DNA of 64,000 bases from Allobosea sp. AAP35 (GTDB taxonomy: Bacteria; Pseudomonadota; Alphaproteobacteria; Rhizobiales; Beijerinckiaceae), in the NCBI RefSeq assembly GCF_001295925.1, contig NZ_LJHQ01000010.1, forward strand, positions 62,001-126,000. The letters are read 5' to 3'. Below the pieces are notes generated by a model. That model was not told the origin of the DNA and did no database searches. It worked only from the letters and a program-made list of their open reading frames with translations. This document shows positions 8,559-18,283 of this stretch, piece by piece. Each line of letters opens with the position of its first letter. Position 1 is the stretch's first letter. A program made the position numbers and the translations under genes.

Positions 8559-9629
8559 ATGCTCCAGACCAGCGATGAGCCCGACCGCCTGCCGAACGCG
8601 CCGCATCCGCGCGAGACGCTGGCGCTGATCGGGCATGACGCGCAGGAGCAGGCTTTCCTTGCCGCGCTGGCTTCGGGCCGGATGCATCATGGCTGGCTGC
8701 TGGGAGGGCCGGAGGGCATCGGCAAGGCGAGCTTTGCCTATCGCGCCGCTCGATTCGTGCTGGCCGCGGGCGATCCCACCGTTCGGGCGGCCGGCGTAAC
8801 CTCGCTGGCGATTCCTGAGACCGATCCGGCGACGCGGCGGGTGATGGCGCAGTCGCATCCCGATCTGCACATGCTCCGCCGGATCCAGAAGCCGGACGGT
8901 AAGGGCTATACCAGCAACATTCCCGTCGATGCGGTGAGGCGCGTGCTCGACCGCTTCGGGTCGAGCGCGGCCGAAGGCGGCTGGCGCGTCTGCATCGTCG
9001 ATTCGGCCGAAGACATGGACCGTTCGGCCGGCAATGCGCTGCTCAAGCTGCTGGAGGAACCGCCGCCGCGCGCGCTGTTCCTGATCGTCGCACATGCGCC
9101 GGGCCGCATGCTGCCGACGATCCGCTCGCGCTGCCGGCTGATGACCTTCGGCGCGCTCGATGAGGCGCAGGTCGCGGAGGCCGGCCAGATCGCACTGGAG
9201 CGGATGGGCGGGCCGTTCGACGCGTCCGCGCTGATCCGCGCCGCGCGGCTCGCCGACGGCTCGGTGCGCCGGGCGCTGACCTATGTCGATCCTGAAACGC
9301 TTGCGCTGGTGGAGGCGGTGCGGGCGCGGCTCGATGCGCTGCCCGGCATCGACCTGACCGCGCTGATGGCGCTGGCCGAGGACGTCGCGGGCAAGGCCGG
9401 CGAGAGCGATTTCGCCGTGATGATCGAGACCGTGCAGAGCTGGCTTTCCGACCATCTCCATGCGCATGCTGCAGCGCAACCGGCGCGTCTTGCACCGCTG
9501 GCGGAGGTATGGGACAAGCTGGGGCGTGCCGCCCGCGACGTCGAGACCTATAATCTCGACCGCCGCCCGCTGGTGATGACCCTGTTTCATGATCTGTCGG
9601 ATGCGGTTGCCCGCTCGCGCGCAGCGTGA
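8559..9629 (+). CDS. holB: DNA polymerase III delta-prime subunit
   Basis: Part of the clamp loader that places the beta clamp on primed DNA. The 356-residue form has the AAA+ fold with P-loop-like [10 protein letters not shown] at 49-58, the sensor-like [20 protein letters not shown] block, and the SRC motif in [11 protein letters not shown], which supplies the arginine finger region. The ATG at 8559 gives [20 protein letters not shown], the expected N-terminus for alphaproteobacterial HolB; an ATG at 8517 would add 14 residues. tmk lies upstream and metG overlaps or abuts downstream, the common tmk-holB-metG-tatD arrangement. Confidence 0.95.
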   Translation: MLQTSDEPDRLPNAPHPRETLALIGHDAQEQAFLAALASGRMHHGWLLGGPEGIGKASFAYRAARFVLAAGDPTVRAAGVTSLAIPETDPATRRVMAQSHPDLHMLRRIQKPDGKGYTSNIPVDAVRRVLDRFGSSAAEGGWRVCIVDSAEDMDRSAGNALLKLLEEPPPRALFLIVAHAPGRMLPTIRSRCRLMTFGALDEAQVAEAGQIALERMGGPFDASALIRAARLADGSVRRALTYVDPETLALVEAVRARLDALPGIDLTALMALAEDVAGKAGESDFAVMIETVQSWLSDHLHAHAAAQPARLAPLAEVWDKLGRAARDVETYNLDRRPLVMTLFHDLSDAVARSRAA

Positions 9630-9649
9630 AGCGAACGACCGGATCGACC

Positions 9650-11212
9650 ATGGCCACGGCCCCGAAATTCTATCTGACGACCGCGATCCACTACACCAAC
9701 GGGCCGCCGCATATCGGCCACGCCTATGAGATGGTGGCGTCCGACGCGATCGCGCGCTTCAAGCGGCTCGATGGCTACGACGTCTTCGCCATGACCGGCA
9801 CCGACGAGCACGGCCAGAAGGTGCAGCGCACCGCAGCGCAGAACGACCAGTCGCCGAAGGATTTCGTCGACGGCATCGCCGGTCGCTTTCAGCAAATGGA
9901 AGAGCGTCTGGGCTGTTCCTTCGACCGCTTCATCCGCACCACCGACGCCGACCATTTGCCCTCGACGCAGGAGTTGTGGCGGCGGATGCAGGCCAATGGC
10001 GACATCTACCTCTCGAAATATGCCGGCTGGTACTCGATCCGCGACGAGGCCTTCTATGGCGAGGAGGAGACGACGCTCTTGCCCGACGGCACGCGGCTGG
10101 GCGGGCAGGGCACGCCGGTCGAATGGGTCGAGGAGGAAAGCTACTTCTTCCGCCTGAAGGCCTATCAGGAGCGTCTCCTGAAGCTCTACGAGGACGTCCC
10201 CGATTTCGTCTCGCCGCCGACGCGGCGCAACGAGATCGTCTCTTTCGTGAAGAGCGGGCTCGAGGATCTTTCGATCAGCCGCACCACTTTCGACTGGGGC
10301 CTGCCGGTGCCCGGCGACCCCAAGCATGTGATGTATGTCTGGGTCGATGCGCTTAACAACTACCTGACCGGGACGGGCTTTCCCGACCCGGACAATCCGC
10401 GCGCGCATTACTGGCCGGCCGATGTCCACATCATCGGCAAGGACATCGTCCGCTTCCACACGGTCTACTGGCCCGCCTTCCTGATGTCGGCCGGGCTGCC
10501 CTTGCCCAAGCGCGTCTTCGGCCATGGATTTTTGCTGGCCAAGGGCGGCGAGAAGATGTCGAAGTCGCTCGGCAATGTCGTCGATCCCTTCGAACTTGCC
10601 GACACTTACGGCGTCGATCAGTTGCGCTATTTCTTCCTGCGCGAGGTCTCCTTCGGCCAGGATGGCAATTACAGCCACGAGGCGATCATCGGGCGCATCA
10701 ACGCCGACCTCGCCAACGATCTCGGCAATCTGGCGCAGCGCTCGCTGTCGATGATCGCCAAGAATTGCGAGGGCAGGGTGCCTGCCTGTGGTGCATTGTC
10801 GGAAGCTGACCAGGCGATGCTGGCGCTCGCCGATGGCGCGCTGGCGACGGCGCGCTCGGCCATGGCGGATTTCGCGCTTCATATCTGGCTTGCCGAGATC
10901 TGGGCTGTCGTGGCGGAGGCGAACCGCTATTTCGCAGCGAACGAGCCCTGGCGCCTGTCTAAAAGCGACCCGGCGCGACGCGACACGGTGCTCTACGTCA
11001 CCGCGGAGGTGATCAGGCAGGTCGCGATCCTGGTGCAGCCAGTCATGCCCGACGCCATGGGCAAGCTGCTCGATCTGCTCGGCGTCGCGGTCGATGCGCG
11101 CAGTTTCGCCGCGTTGGGCGAGAACGGCCGGCTGGTTTCGGGCACGGTTCTGCCGGCGCCGAGCGGCATCTTCCCGCGCTATGTCGAGCCCGAAGGCGGC
11201 GAGGCCGCCTGA
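9650..11212 (+). CDS. metG: Methionyl-tRNA synthetase, short zinc-free form
   Basis: Charges tRNA-Met with methionine, for both initiation and elongation. The 520-residue class I enzyme has the HIGH signature at 21-24 (PPHIGHAYE) and KMSKS at 302-306. Between them the connective-peptide region, which in E. coli carries CxxC zinc knuckles, has no cysteine pairs ([13 protein letters not shown] then [10 protein letters not shown]), so this is the zinc-free type usual in alphaproteobacteria. There is also no C-terminal tRNA-binding dimer domain, which explains the short length. The ATG at 9650 was preferred to one at 9626. The stop overlaps the tatD start as TGATG. Confidence 0.97.
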   Translation: MATAPKFYLTTAIHYTNGPPHIGHAYEMVASDAIARFKRLDGYDVFAMTGTDEHGQKVQRTAAQNDQSPKDFVDGIAGRFQQMEERLGCSFDRFIRTTDADHLPSTQELWRRMQANGDIYLSKYAGWYSIRDEAFYGEEETTLLPDGTRLGGQGTPVEWVEEESYFFRLKAYQERLLKLYEDVPDFVSPPTRRNEIVSFVKSGLEDLSISRTTFDWGLPVPGDPKHVMYVWVDALNNYLTGTGFPDPDNPRAHYWPADVHIIGKDIVRFHTVYWPAFLMSAGLPLPKRVFGHGFLLAKGGEKMSKSLGNVVDPFELADTYGVDQLRYFFLREVSFGQDGNYSHEAIIGRINADLANDLGNLAQRSLSMIAKNCEGRVPACGALSEADQAMLALADGALATARSAMADFALHIWLAEIWAVVAEANRYFAANEPWRLSKSDPARRDTVLYVTAEVIRQVAILVQPVMPDAMGKLLDLLGVAVDARSFAALGENGRLVSGTVLPAPSGIFPRYVEPEGGEAA

Positions 11213-12012
11213 TGCTGATCGACACGCATTGCCATCTCGACTTCCCGGATTTCGCGGACGAACTGCCGGCCTACGTCGCCCGCGCCGAAGCCGCCGGAGT
11301 CGGCCGCATGGTGACAATCTCGACGCGGGTCGCGCGGTTCCCTGCCTATGCGGCCATCGCCGAGCGCTTCCCGTCGGTCTGGTGCAGCGTCGGCACGCAT
11401 CCCCATGGCGCACATGAGGAATTGGACGTGACAGCCGAGCAGCTCGTGGCGCTGTCAGCCCATCCGCGCTGCGTCGCCATCGGCGAAGCCGGGCTCGACT
11501 ATCATTACGACAAGAGCCCGCGCGAGGCGCAGGCGCAGGGCTTGCGCGTGCACATCGCCGCTGCCCGCATCACCCAGCTGCCGCTGGTGATCCATGCCCG
11601 CCAGGCCGATGACGACATGATCGCGATCCTGCGCGAGGAGATGGGGAAGGGCACCTTCCCCGCCATCCTGCATTGCTTCACGGCCGGCGAAGCGCTCGCC
11701 ATGGCGGGTGTTGAACTCGGCCTCTACGTTTCGTTTTCCGGCATCCTGACCTTCAAGACCTCGGAAGAGCTGCGCCGGATCGCCCGCATGGTGCCGCCAG
11801 ACCGGCTTCTGGTCGAAACCGACGCGCCCTATCTCGCGCCGGTTCCGTTCAGGGGCAAGCGTAACGAGCCTGCCTATGTCGTTGAGACAGCGAAGGTTCT
11901 GGGCGGTGCGATCGGCTTGTCCTTCGACGAGATCGCGGCCCTCACCACAGCCAATGCCCGGCGCTGCTACTGGAAGATGGACCATGTCGCGCCCGTCATG
12001 TGCGTGGCTTGA
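11212..12012 (+). CDS. tatD: TatD-family metal-dependent hydrolase (DNase)
   Basis: A 266-residue TIM-barrel hydrolase of the TatD/YcfH family; members are 3'-exonucleases active on single-stranded DNA and RNA. All metal ligands are visible in order: DTHCHLD at the N-terminus (HxH), the bridging Glu in IGEAGLDYH, His in VIHARQ, His in LHCFTA, and Asp in ETDAPYLAP. The start ATG shares its first base with the metG stop, so translation is coupled. It sits in the tmk-holB-metG-tatD run, where a role in DNA quality control fits the neighbours. Subfamily assignment (YcfH versus TatD) is not certain. Confidence 0.93.
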   Translation: MLIDTHCHLDFPDFADELPAYVARAEAAGVGRMVTISTRVARFPAYAAIAERFPSVWCSVGTHPHGAHEELDVTAEQLVALSAHPRCVAIGEAGLDYHYDKSPREAQAQGLRVHIAAARITQLPLVIHARQADDDMIAILREEMGKGTFPAILHCFTAGEALAMAGVELGLYVSFSGILTFKTSEELRRIARMVPPDRLLVETDAPYLAPVPFRGKRNEPAYVVETAKVLGGAIGLSFDEIAALTTANARRCYWKMDHVAPVMCVA

Positions 12013-12024
12013 GGCGCGGCGATC

Positions 12025-12873
12025 ATGTCCCACAGGCTGACGATCCTTGGCTGCGGTTCGTCCGGTGGCGTCCCCAGACCCGGCTCGGGCTGGGGCGACT
12101 GCGATCCGTCGGAACCGAAGAACCGGCGGCGCCGCTGCTCTGTCCTCGTCGAGCGGACCGGGCTCTCGGGCACGACGCGATTGATCGTCGATACCACGCC
12201 GGACCTGCGCGAGCAGCTTCTGGACGCCGAGGTTCCCGATCTCGATGCGGTTCTGTTCAGCCATGACCATGCCGATCACACGCATGGGATCGACGATCTG
12301 CGCGCGCTCGTCCTGCATAATCGGCATCGGATGGTGGTCCATGCCGATGCGACGACGGTGCGGTCGTTGCGCGCGCGCTTCGGCTATCTGTTCGAGACGC
12401 CGCCGGGCAGCGATTATCCGCCGATCCTTGAGCACCGACCGATGGTGGCCGGAACACCGGTGCTCGTTCAGGGCGCCGGCGGGACGATCGCCGCGCTGCC
12501 GATCGCCGTCGAGCACGGCCCCAACTACGAGGCGCTTGGTTTCCGGTTCGGCGACATCGCCTATGTCCCCGATGTCAGCCTGATTCCGCCACGCGGCAAG
12601 GCCGCGCTGTCGGATCTCGATGTTCTCATCCTCGATTGCCTGCGCGAGACGCGGCATCCGAGCCATTTCAACCTTGAGCAGTCGCTGGCGATGATCGCCG
12701 CGTTGCGACCACGACGCGCGATCCTGACCGATCTGCATTCCGATCTCGATTACAACCGTCTTCGCAAGATGCTGCCCGCCGACATAGAGGTCGCCTACGA
12801 CGGCATGCTCATCGCGTTCGAGGTCGCCGCGACCGAGCACGGCCTCACAGAAGCAGTATCTTTGGTTCCATAA
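12025..12873 (+). CDS. Metallo-beta-lactamase-fold hydrolase, PhnP-like
   Basis: A 282-residue MBL-fold enzyme starting MSHRLTILGCGSSGGVPRPG, typical of the PhnP/RNase Z-like phosphodiesterase branch. The di-metal motif SHDHADH lies at 79-85, and a later Asp and His lie in YVPDVS and LDCLRETRHPSHF. PhnP itself opens a cyclic phosphate made in phosphonate breakdown, but no other phn gene is nearby. In many alphaproteobacteria this gene simply follows tatD, as here 12 nt downstream, so a general phosphodiesterase role is more likely. The substrate is unknown. Confidence 0.88.
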   Translation: MSHRLTILGCGSSGGVPRPGSGWGDCDPSEPKNRRRRCSVLVERTGLSGTTRLIVDTTPDLREQLLDAEVPDLDAVLFSHDHADHTHGIDDLRALVLHNRHRMVVHADATTVRSLRARFGYLFETPPGSDYPPILEHRPMVAGTPVLVQGAGGTIAALPIAVEHGPNYEALGFRFGDIAYVPDVSLIPPRGKAALSDLDVLILDCLRETRHPSHFNLEQSLAMIAALRPRRAILTDLHSDLDYNRLRKMLPADIEVAYDGMLIAFEVAATEHGLTEAVSLVP

Positions 12874-13003
12874 TATACCTTATGCGAATCGCGGATGAGC
12901 CGACGGGTTGGGTTGGACCTGTTGGTTCAACAGGTGCCCTTCTCGGCCGCGGCCTGCGCGCCATCGGCCTTGGCGTCGATGGCCGGACCACCGACCTCCC
13001 GCT

Positions 13004-13495
13004 TCACCCCTGGCGCCGATAGGCGAAATAGCGCCCGGTCGGCACGCCGTCAGGGAGATCGACCGCGGCGAGCGTCGGGTGGTCGATGGCCCAGCCGCTG
13101 AGCACCAGCGCCTCGGGTGCCGCCAACGCCGCGACATGATCGGGCAACCAGGCGAACAAGGTGCGGTCGCGCTCCGGTACGCCGGTCGTGACGTCCACAT
13201 GGATCAGCGCGGCCTGGCGGCCATGGCGCGCGGCGAAGTCGGGCAGCGTTGCCGCCATGTCACCCTCGACCAGCCTGCCGGTCGGCGGCATCGAGCGCGG
13301 ATTGGGGCTGACATTGCGCTCGAAGACGTAAATCTCGCGCTCCGGGAGAATTTCTCGCAGATGGTCGTAGGTCCGGCCATTGCCGAGACCGAGCTCAAGT
13401 ACGAGCCCCGGGCGGCCCGCGATCGACGCAGCCGCCCAGTCCAGCACGCGGCGCTGGGCCTCGAGGCGACGGATGAAACTGTCGAGTCGGCTCAT
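13004..13495 (-). CDS. Small class I SAM-dependent methyltransferase (Methyltransf_17-like)
   Basis: A 163-residue protein with a SAM-binding motif VLELGLGNGRTYDHL at about 32-46, followed by an acidic strand end (EIYVFERN) and LVEGDMAATLP, the expected motifs I-III of a class I methyltransferase fold. Length and wording match, from memory, the small rhizobial family Methyltransf_17; the substrate is not known. The ATG at 13493-13495 (MSRLDSFIRRLEAQRR) is preferred to an upstream in-frame ATG at 13594. It stands alone on the minus strand between the PhnP-like gene and the Bug-type gene, convergent with the former. Confidence 0.8.
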   Translation of the reverse strand: MSRLDSFIRRLEAQRRVLDWAAASIAGRPGLVLELGLGNGRTYDHLREILPEREIYVFERNVSPNPRSMPPTGRLVEGDMAATLPDFAARHGRQAALIHVDVTTGVPERDRTLFAWLPDHVAALAAPEALVLSGWAIDHPTLAAVDLPDGVPTGRYFAYRRQG

Positions 13496-13720
13496 GGGCT
13501 TTGATCTCGCGGCGGGGCTGGGCCGGGGCTGTTCGGTGGTCCCGGGATCGGCTTCTGGATAGCAGGCGCTGGCCGCTGCATCGAGACCCTTCAAACGGCT
13601 GGCTTGTCAGGACGTTCCGCGAATGCCTTTATCCTCGGTGATGAGCGTCCATCTGCTGGGCGCATCGATGGCGGCCGCCAAGAGCCGCTTCCAACAACCC
13701 AAGGGAGGTTCGTCATTTCG

Positions 13721-14698
13721 ATGATCACGTCACGTTCGTTCATCACGCTCGCGGCCGCGGCCGGGCTTTGCATCACGGCAGCCGGCGCGGCCCTGGCGCA
13801 GACCTGGCCGCAACGGCCGATCACCTTCATCGTGCCCTTCCCGGCCGGCGGCGGCACCGATGCCTTCGCCCGTCCGCTCGCCGCGCAGCTCGACCAGCAG
13901 TTGGGCCAGCGAATCATCATCGAGAACCGGGGCGGCGCCGGCGGCACGGTCGGCGCCTCGGCGGCCTCCAAACTCGCGCCGGATGGCTACGGCTTCTTTG
14001 TCGGCGCGGCACACCACGCCATCGCGCCCGCCCTCTATCCGAAGCTCGACTACAACATCCAGACCGACTTCATCCCGATCGCGGTGATCGCGCAGCCGCC
14101 GCAGGTCATCGTCGTCCATCCCAAGGTCGAGGCGAAGACCGTCGCCGAGCTGATCGCCTATGCCAAGGCCAACCCCAACAAGCTGAACTACGCCTCGGCC
14201 GGCAACGGCACGACGCATCACCTCGCCGGCGAACTGTTCAAACTGCAGAACAAGGTCAATCTGACCCATGTGCCCTATCGCGGCGCAGGTCCCGCGCTGC
14301 AGGACATCGTCGCGGGCCAGGTCGATGTCCTGTTCGACGGTCTGGGCTCCTCGGCTCCGCAGATCCAGTCCGGGCGCCTGCGCGGTCTGGCGGTCGCTGC
14401 CGCGACGCGGTCCGATGCCATTCCCGACGTGCCCACCGCCAAGGAAGCCGGGTTGGAGGGTTTCGAGGTCGCGACCTGGTATGCGCTCTGGGCTCCCAAG
14501 GGCACCCCCCCCGAGATCGTGACGCGCATGCGCGCCGAGATCGCCAAGGCGCTGGCTGCTCCGGCTATCGCCGAGGCCTGGAAGAAGAACGGTTCGCCGA
14601 TCCCGACCCTGGCCGGCGATGATTTCGGCAAGTTCGTCACCGCCGAGGTGGCGCGCTGGGGCAAGGTGGTCGCCGACGCGCAGGTCAAACTGGAGTGA
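13721..14698 (+). CDS. Bug/TctC-type tripartite tricarboxylate transporter substrate-binding protein
   Basis: A periplasmic solute-binding protein of 325 residues. A signal peptide ends AALAQ at about 26, followed by the family opening TWPQRPITFIVPFPAGGGTD. The ligand-loop signatures GGAGGTVGA and YASAGNGTTHHLAGELF, and VPYRGAGPALQDIVAGQVD, are all Bug hallmarks. The ligand is usually a small carboxylate, but no TctA/TctB membrane genes are in the window, so this is one of the orphan Bug proteins common in these bacteria. The ATG at 13721 has a good AAGGGAGG ribosome site about 13 nt upstream. The gene is convergent with recX. Confidence 0.95.
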   Translation: MITSRSFITLAAAAGLCITAAGAALAQTWPQRPITFIVPFPAGGGTDAFARPLAAQLDQQLGQRIIIENRGGAGGTVGASAASKLAPDGYGFFVGAAHHAIAPALYPKLDYNIQTDFIPIAVIAQPPQVIVVHPKVEAKTVAELIAYAKANPNKLNYASAGNGTTHHLAGELFKLQNKVNLTHVPYRGAGPALQDIVAGQVDVLFDGLGSSAPQIQSGRLRGLAVAAATRSDAIPDVPTAKEAGLEGFEVATWYALWAPKGTPPEIVTRMRAEIAKALAAPAIAEAWKKNGSPIPTLAGDDFGKFVTAEVARWGKVVADAQVKLE

Positions 14699-14770
14699 GA
14701 CGAACTGGCGGGAGCCAGACCGGAGCACGACAAGTCGGACTGACCGGAGCGGCTCAAACCGCCCTGCCCC

Positions 14771-15355
14771 TCAGAGCCCTGTGAGATCCTCATCGCCCGC
14801 GCCGTCGATCACGGTGCGGGCGATCGTCATCGAGAAGCCCGACCGCGCCAGCGCCGCGAGATCCTTCTGGCGCGAGGCCGCCCGGTCGCCGCGGCTCCAC
14901 GGTCCCAGTCGCTTGCGCCGCGCCGTTTTCAGCGCCGCCGCCAGTTCCTCGTCTGCGCTGGATTCGCTGACTTGCGCCGCGAGATCGCGCGCTACGCCCT
15001 TGCCCGCAAGATTGGCCGCGACCACACGCGAGGATCGCCCCTTGCGCTTGAGGGTCGCCGCCCTCGCCTCCGCGAATCGCTGATCGTCGACCAAGCCCGA
15101 CGCGACACAGCGCGCGACAATCTCGTCCAACATTGCGGCGAAGGCGGCGGGCTCCTGGCCGTGATGCCAGCAGCTCAGAGCGATCTTACGGCCAAGCACC
15201 CGGCGTAGCTGCGCAGCCGGCGCCGCATAGCGTTCGAGATAATGCATCGCCGCGCGCTGCAGATAATCAGGCGAAATCCGTCGCGGCACCCGGCGCGCCG
15301 GCCTGTCTCTCGGGAACCGGCTGGTATCGGGCCCCCCGCCTCCGGCCTCCATCAA
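14771..15355 (-). CDS. recX: RecX-family regulator of RecA
   Basis: A 194-residue helical protein that modulates RecA filaments during recombination and SOS repair. The RecX pattern is visible: YLQRAAMHYLERYAAPAAQLRRVL, GLVDDQRFAEARAATLKRKGRS, and later the LAGKGVARDLAAQV repeat unit. The gene is shorter and more basic than E. coli RecX plus its extensions, as usual for alphaproteobacteria. Its ATG overlaps the arfB stop as ATGA (15352-15355), so the pair is translationally coupled although their functions are unrelated. recA is not in the window. Confidence 0.9.
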   Translation of the reverse strand: MMEAGGGGPDTSRFPRDRPARRVPRRISPDYLQRAAMHYLERYAAPAAQLRRVLGRKIALSCWHHGQEPAAFAAMLDEIVARCVASGLVDDQRFAEARAATLKRKGRSSRVVAANLAGKGVARDLAAQVSESSADEELAAALKTARRKRLGPWSRGDRAASRQKDLAALARSGFSMTIARTVIDGAGDEDLTGL

Positions 15356-15771
15356 TCGTCGCCCGGCCGGGCACGACCGGCCTTGATCGAGGACCGCTTG
15401 TCCTTGGAAACCAGGCGCCGTTCCTTCGAGGCCTTGGTCGGCTTGGTCGGGCGGCGGGTCTGCGGGCGGATCGCAGCCTCGCGGATCATCTCCAGCAGAC
15501 GCTCCAGCGCCTCCTCGCGGTTGCGTTTCTGGCTGCGCTGCGCCTGGGCGACGATGACGATGACGCCATCCTGCGTCAGCCTGCTGCCGGCGAGCTTCAT
15601 CAGCCGGATCGCGACATCGTTGGGCAGGGAGGATGAGCGCCGCGCGTCGAAACGCAGCTGCACCGCGCTCGAGACCTTGTTGACGTTCTGCCCGCCGGGA
15701 CCCGAGGCGCGCACGAAGGTTTCCTCGATCTCGCTCTCGTCGATGGCGATGGACGGGGTGACTTGAATCAT
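15352..15771 (-). CDS. arfB: Peptidyl-tRNA hydrolase ArfB (ribosome rescue factor)
   Basis: Rescues ribosomes stalled at the 3' end of broken mRNAs by hydrolysing the peptidyl-tRNA ester. The 139-residue protein carries the release-factor loop RASGPGGQNVNK with the catalytic GGQ at 26-28. The C-terminal 35 residues are strongly basic (RPTKPTKASKERRLVSKDKR), the tail that enters the empty mRNA channel. This tail and the small size separate it from true release factors. It is followed by recX with a 4-nt overlap. No ssrA gene is visible in the window. Confidence 0.96.
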   Translation of the reverse strand: MIQVTPSIAIDESEIEETFVRASGPGGQNVNKVSSAVQLRFDARRSSSLPNDVAIRLMKLAGSRLTQDGVIVIVAQAQRSQKRNREEALERLLEMIREAAIRPQTRRPTKPTKASKERRLVSKDKRSSIKAGRARPGDD

Positions 15772-15809
15772 GGGAGGAAGCCTAGCCCATTTCGCGGAGA
15801 TTTTCAGCT

Positions 15810-16646
15810 TTGCAGCCTTCGCGCGACATCGCCCGTCTGATCGAGATCATGGCTGCGCTTCGGACGCCGGGCAGCGGTTGCCCCTGGGATCTGGAGCAGG
15901 ATTTCGCCTCGATCGCGCCCTACACGATCGAGGAGGCCTATGAGGTCGCCGACGCCATTGCGCGCGGCGACATGCTCGACCTCAAGGACGAACTCGGCGA
16001 TCTGCTGCTGCAGGTCGTGTTCCATGCCCGCATGGCGCAGGAGGAAGGCGCTTTTGCCTTCCCCGACGTGGTCGAGGCGATCACCGCCAAGCTGATCCGG
16101 CGCCACCCGCATGTCTTCGGCGAGGCCCGCGATCTCTCGCCGGCACAGGTCAAGCTGCTCTGGCAACAGATCAAGGCGCAGGAAAAGGCCGACAAGGCCA
16201 TCGCCCGGCTGGCGGCCGGCCTGCCCCACCGGCCCGAGGACAAGGGCGTGCTGGCCGGCGTCACGCAAGCTCTGCCCGCCCTCACCCGGGCCTGGAAGCT
16301 TCAGGCGCGCGCCTCGACCGTCGGCTTCGACTGGAACGATGCGCGTCTGGTTCTCGACAAGATCCGCGAGGAGACCGCCGAGATCGACGAGGCGCTGGCG
16401 TCGGGCGACAAGGCCGCGATTGCGGAGGAGATCGGCGACCTGCTCTTCGTCGTCGCCAATCTCGCCCGCCATGTCGATGCCGACCCGGAAGGCTGCCTGC
16501 AGGCGGCGAATGCGAAGTTCGAGCGCCGATTCAAGAGCATCGAGCAGGCTTTGGAAGCCCAGGGCAGGACCGCCACTGAGGCGACACTCGAAGAAATGGA
16601 AGCGCTCTGGCAGGCGGTCAAGCGCGCCGAGAAGGCCGGCTCCTGA
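15810..16646 (+). CDS. mazG: Nucleoside triphosphate pyrophosphohydrolase MazG
   Basis: Hydrolyses (d)NTPs to monophosphates and pyrophosphate, removing damaged or excess nucleotides. The 278 residues hold two MazG units. The first starts near LRTPGSGCPWDLEQDF, with the metal-binding EEAYEVADAI and DELGDLLLQVVFHA (E-x-x-D). The second has EETAEIDEALASG and EEIGDLLFVVANLAR. Length and pattern match the full-length two-domain enzyme. No ATG lies at the right place; the TTG at 15810 with a GGAGA site about 10 nt before it gives MQPSRDIARLIEIMAALR, the expected opening. The gene is divergent from arfB with a 38-nt gap. Confidence 0.95.
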   Translation: MQPSRDIARLIEIMAALRTPGSGCPWDLEQDFASIAPYTIEEAYEVADAIARGDMLDLKDELGDLLLQVVFHARMAQEEGAFAFPDVVEAITAKLIRRHPHVFGEARDLSPAQVKLLWQQIKAQEKADKAIARLAAGLPHRPEDKGVLAGVTQALPALTRAWKLQARASTVGFDWNDARLVLDKIREETAEIDEALASGDKAAIAEEIGDLLFVVANLARHVDADPEGCLQAANAKFERRFKSIEQALEAQGRTATEATLEEMEALWQAVKRAEKAGS

Positions 16647-16675
16647 GCCTGGGGTTGCGGTGGTTCAAACCTTGC

Positions 16676-16712
16676 TTGGGTGTGACAGCCCGGCTGGGCG
16701 TGACAGCGCGGC
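16676..16712. repeat. Short imperfect tandem repeat in the cysG leader
   Basis: Two adjacent copies of a 17-18 nt unit, roughly GGGTGTGACAGCCCGGC followed by TGGGCGTGACAGCGCGGC, lie 25-60 nt before the cysG start. They share GTGACAGC. Function unknown; could be chance slippage or a paired operator. Confidence 0.4.
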
Positions 16713-16736
16713 GATGATGCGGCAGATACGGATGTG

Positions 16737-18197
16737 ATGACGCCCAGACGCCCCCAGATGAGCAGCGGCCGCCGTATCGAGCCACTCGCGACCCTGCCGC
16801 TGTTCCACAAGCTGACGGGACGCAAGGTCGTGCTCGTCGGCGATAGCGAGGGTGCGCTCTGGAAGGCCGAGCTTCTGGCCGCGACCGGCGCTGATCTGCA
16901 TGTCTTTGCCGCTCATGAGGCCTTGCGATTCGACGCGCTGGCTGCCGCACCGCCGGTTGCGCCGCTCCACATCCATCCCCGGCGCTGGCAGCCGGCCGAT
17001 CTGCAGGATGCAGCGCTGGCGATCGGCGATATCGAGGACGCAGATGAGATCGCCGCCTTCGTGGCTGCGGCGCGGCAAGCGGGCGTGCCGGTGAATGTCG
17101 TCGACAAGCCCGACTTCTGCGATTTCTCCTTCGGGACGCTGGTCAACCGCTCGCCGCTGATCGTGGCGATCTCCACGGATGGTGCCGCGCCGGTCTTCGG
17201 ACAGGCGATTCGCGCGCGGATCGAGACATTGCTGCCCGCTGGGCTGAAGGCCTGGGCTCAGGCGGCGAAGGACTGGCGGCCCGCCGTTCAGGCACGCGCC
17301 CTGCCCTTCGCACTGCGCCGCGCCTTCTGGGAGCTGTTCACCGCCAAGGCGATGAGCGAACCGGAGCGAACTCCGGGTGGGGACGACAGGGCCGTGCTGT
17401 TTGCGGCGCTCGACCGGATCGAGGGCCATCAGGACGGCCAGGGCCGGGTCAGCCTCGTCGGGGCGGGCCCCGGCGACCCGGACCTGTTGACCCTGAAGGC
17501 GATCCGTGTGCTGCAGAGCGCCGACATCATCCTCTATGATGATCTCGTCTCGCCCGGCGTGCTTGAACTGGCGCGGCGCGAGGCCAAGCGCATGATGGTC
17601 GGCAAGACCGGCTATGGGCCTTCGGTCAAGCAGGCGGACATCAACGCGCTGATCGTCTCGCTCGCCAGCCAGGGCAAGCATGTGGTGCGTCTGAAGGGCG
17701 GCGACCCCGGCATCTTCGGCCGCGCCGGCGAGGAGATCGAGGCCTGCCGGGCAGCGGGGCTTCCGGTGACGATCGTGCCGGGGATTTCGGCGGCGCAGGG
17801 AGCGGCGGCGTCGCTGGGGCTGTCGCTCACCCATCGCGACCATGCCCGCCGGCTGCAATTCGTCACCGGCCACGCCCGCAGCGGCGATCTGCCCGAGGAT
17901 CTCGACTGGCGGGCCATGGCCGACCCGCACGCCACGACGGTGATCTATATGGCCCGGGCGACGCTCGCCGGCTTCCGCGACCGCGCCATCGCGGCAGGAC
18001 TCGACCCCGATACGCCGGCGATCGCCATGCAGTCGGCGACGCGGCCCGACGAGGCGCGGGTTACCGCGACCATCGCGACCCTGCCAGAGCGACTGGGCGA
18101 ACTGCCGCGGGGCGGGCCGGTTCTGGTGATGGTCGGCCACGCGCTCGCCGCCGCGCTGACCGACGCAGGCACGGTCGCCGATCGCCTCCGCGCCTGA
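16737..18197 (+). CDS. cysG: Siroheme synthase, trifunctional
   Basis: Makes siroheme, the cofactor of sulfite and nitrite reductases, from uroporphyrinogen III. The 486 residues fuse two units. The N-terminal 210 residues are the precorrin-2 dehydrogenase/ferrochelatase part (PLFHKLTGRKVVLVGDSEGA). The C-terminal part is the SAM-dependent uroporphyrinogen III methyltransferase, starting VSLVGAGPGDPDLLTLKA at 239 and including YDDLVSP, GDPGIFGRAGEE and VPGISAAQGAAASLG. I chose the ATG at 16737; a GTG just before and an ATG at 16758 are alternatives. The usual alphaproteobacterial followers (sulfite reductase, DUF2849) are absent here; an OsmC protein and a rhodanese follow instead. Confidence 0.96.
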   Translation: MTPRRPQMSSGRRIEPLATLPLFHKLTGRKVVLVGDSEGALWKAELLAATGADLHVFAAHEALRFDALAAAPPVAPLHIHPRRWQPADLQDAALAIGDIEDADEIAAFVAAARQAGVPVNVVDKPDFCDFSFGTLVNRSPLIVAISTDGAAPVFGQAIRARIETLLPAGLKAWAQAAKDWRPAVQARALPFALRRAFWELFTAKAMSEPERTPGGDDRAVLFAALDRIEGHQDGQGRVSLVGAGPGDPDLLTLKAIRVLQSADIILYDDLVSPGVLELARREAKRMMVGKTGYGPSVKQADINALIVSLASQGKHVVRLKGGDPGIFGRAGEEIEACRAAGLPVTIVPGISAAQGAAASLGLSLTHRDHARRLQFVTGHARSGDLPEDLDWRAMADPHATTVIYMARATLAGFRDRAIAAGLDPDTPAIAMQSATRPDEARVTATIATLPERLGELPRGGPVLVMVGHALAAALTDAGTVADRLRA

Positions 18198-18283
18198 CAG
18201 ATCCGTCTCCGCGTCCCACGGGCTCGCCTCATTGCGCGCAAGCGATTATGCGAAGGGTCGAATCGCAAAGCGGAGATGCCACC

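Noticed and set aside
14705..14718. CTGGC-GGGA-GCCAG as a terminator of the Bug-type gene
   Set aside because: Only a 5-bp stem with no T-run.
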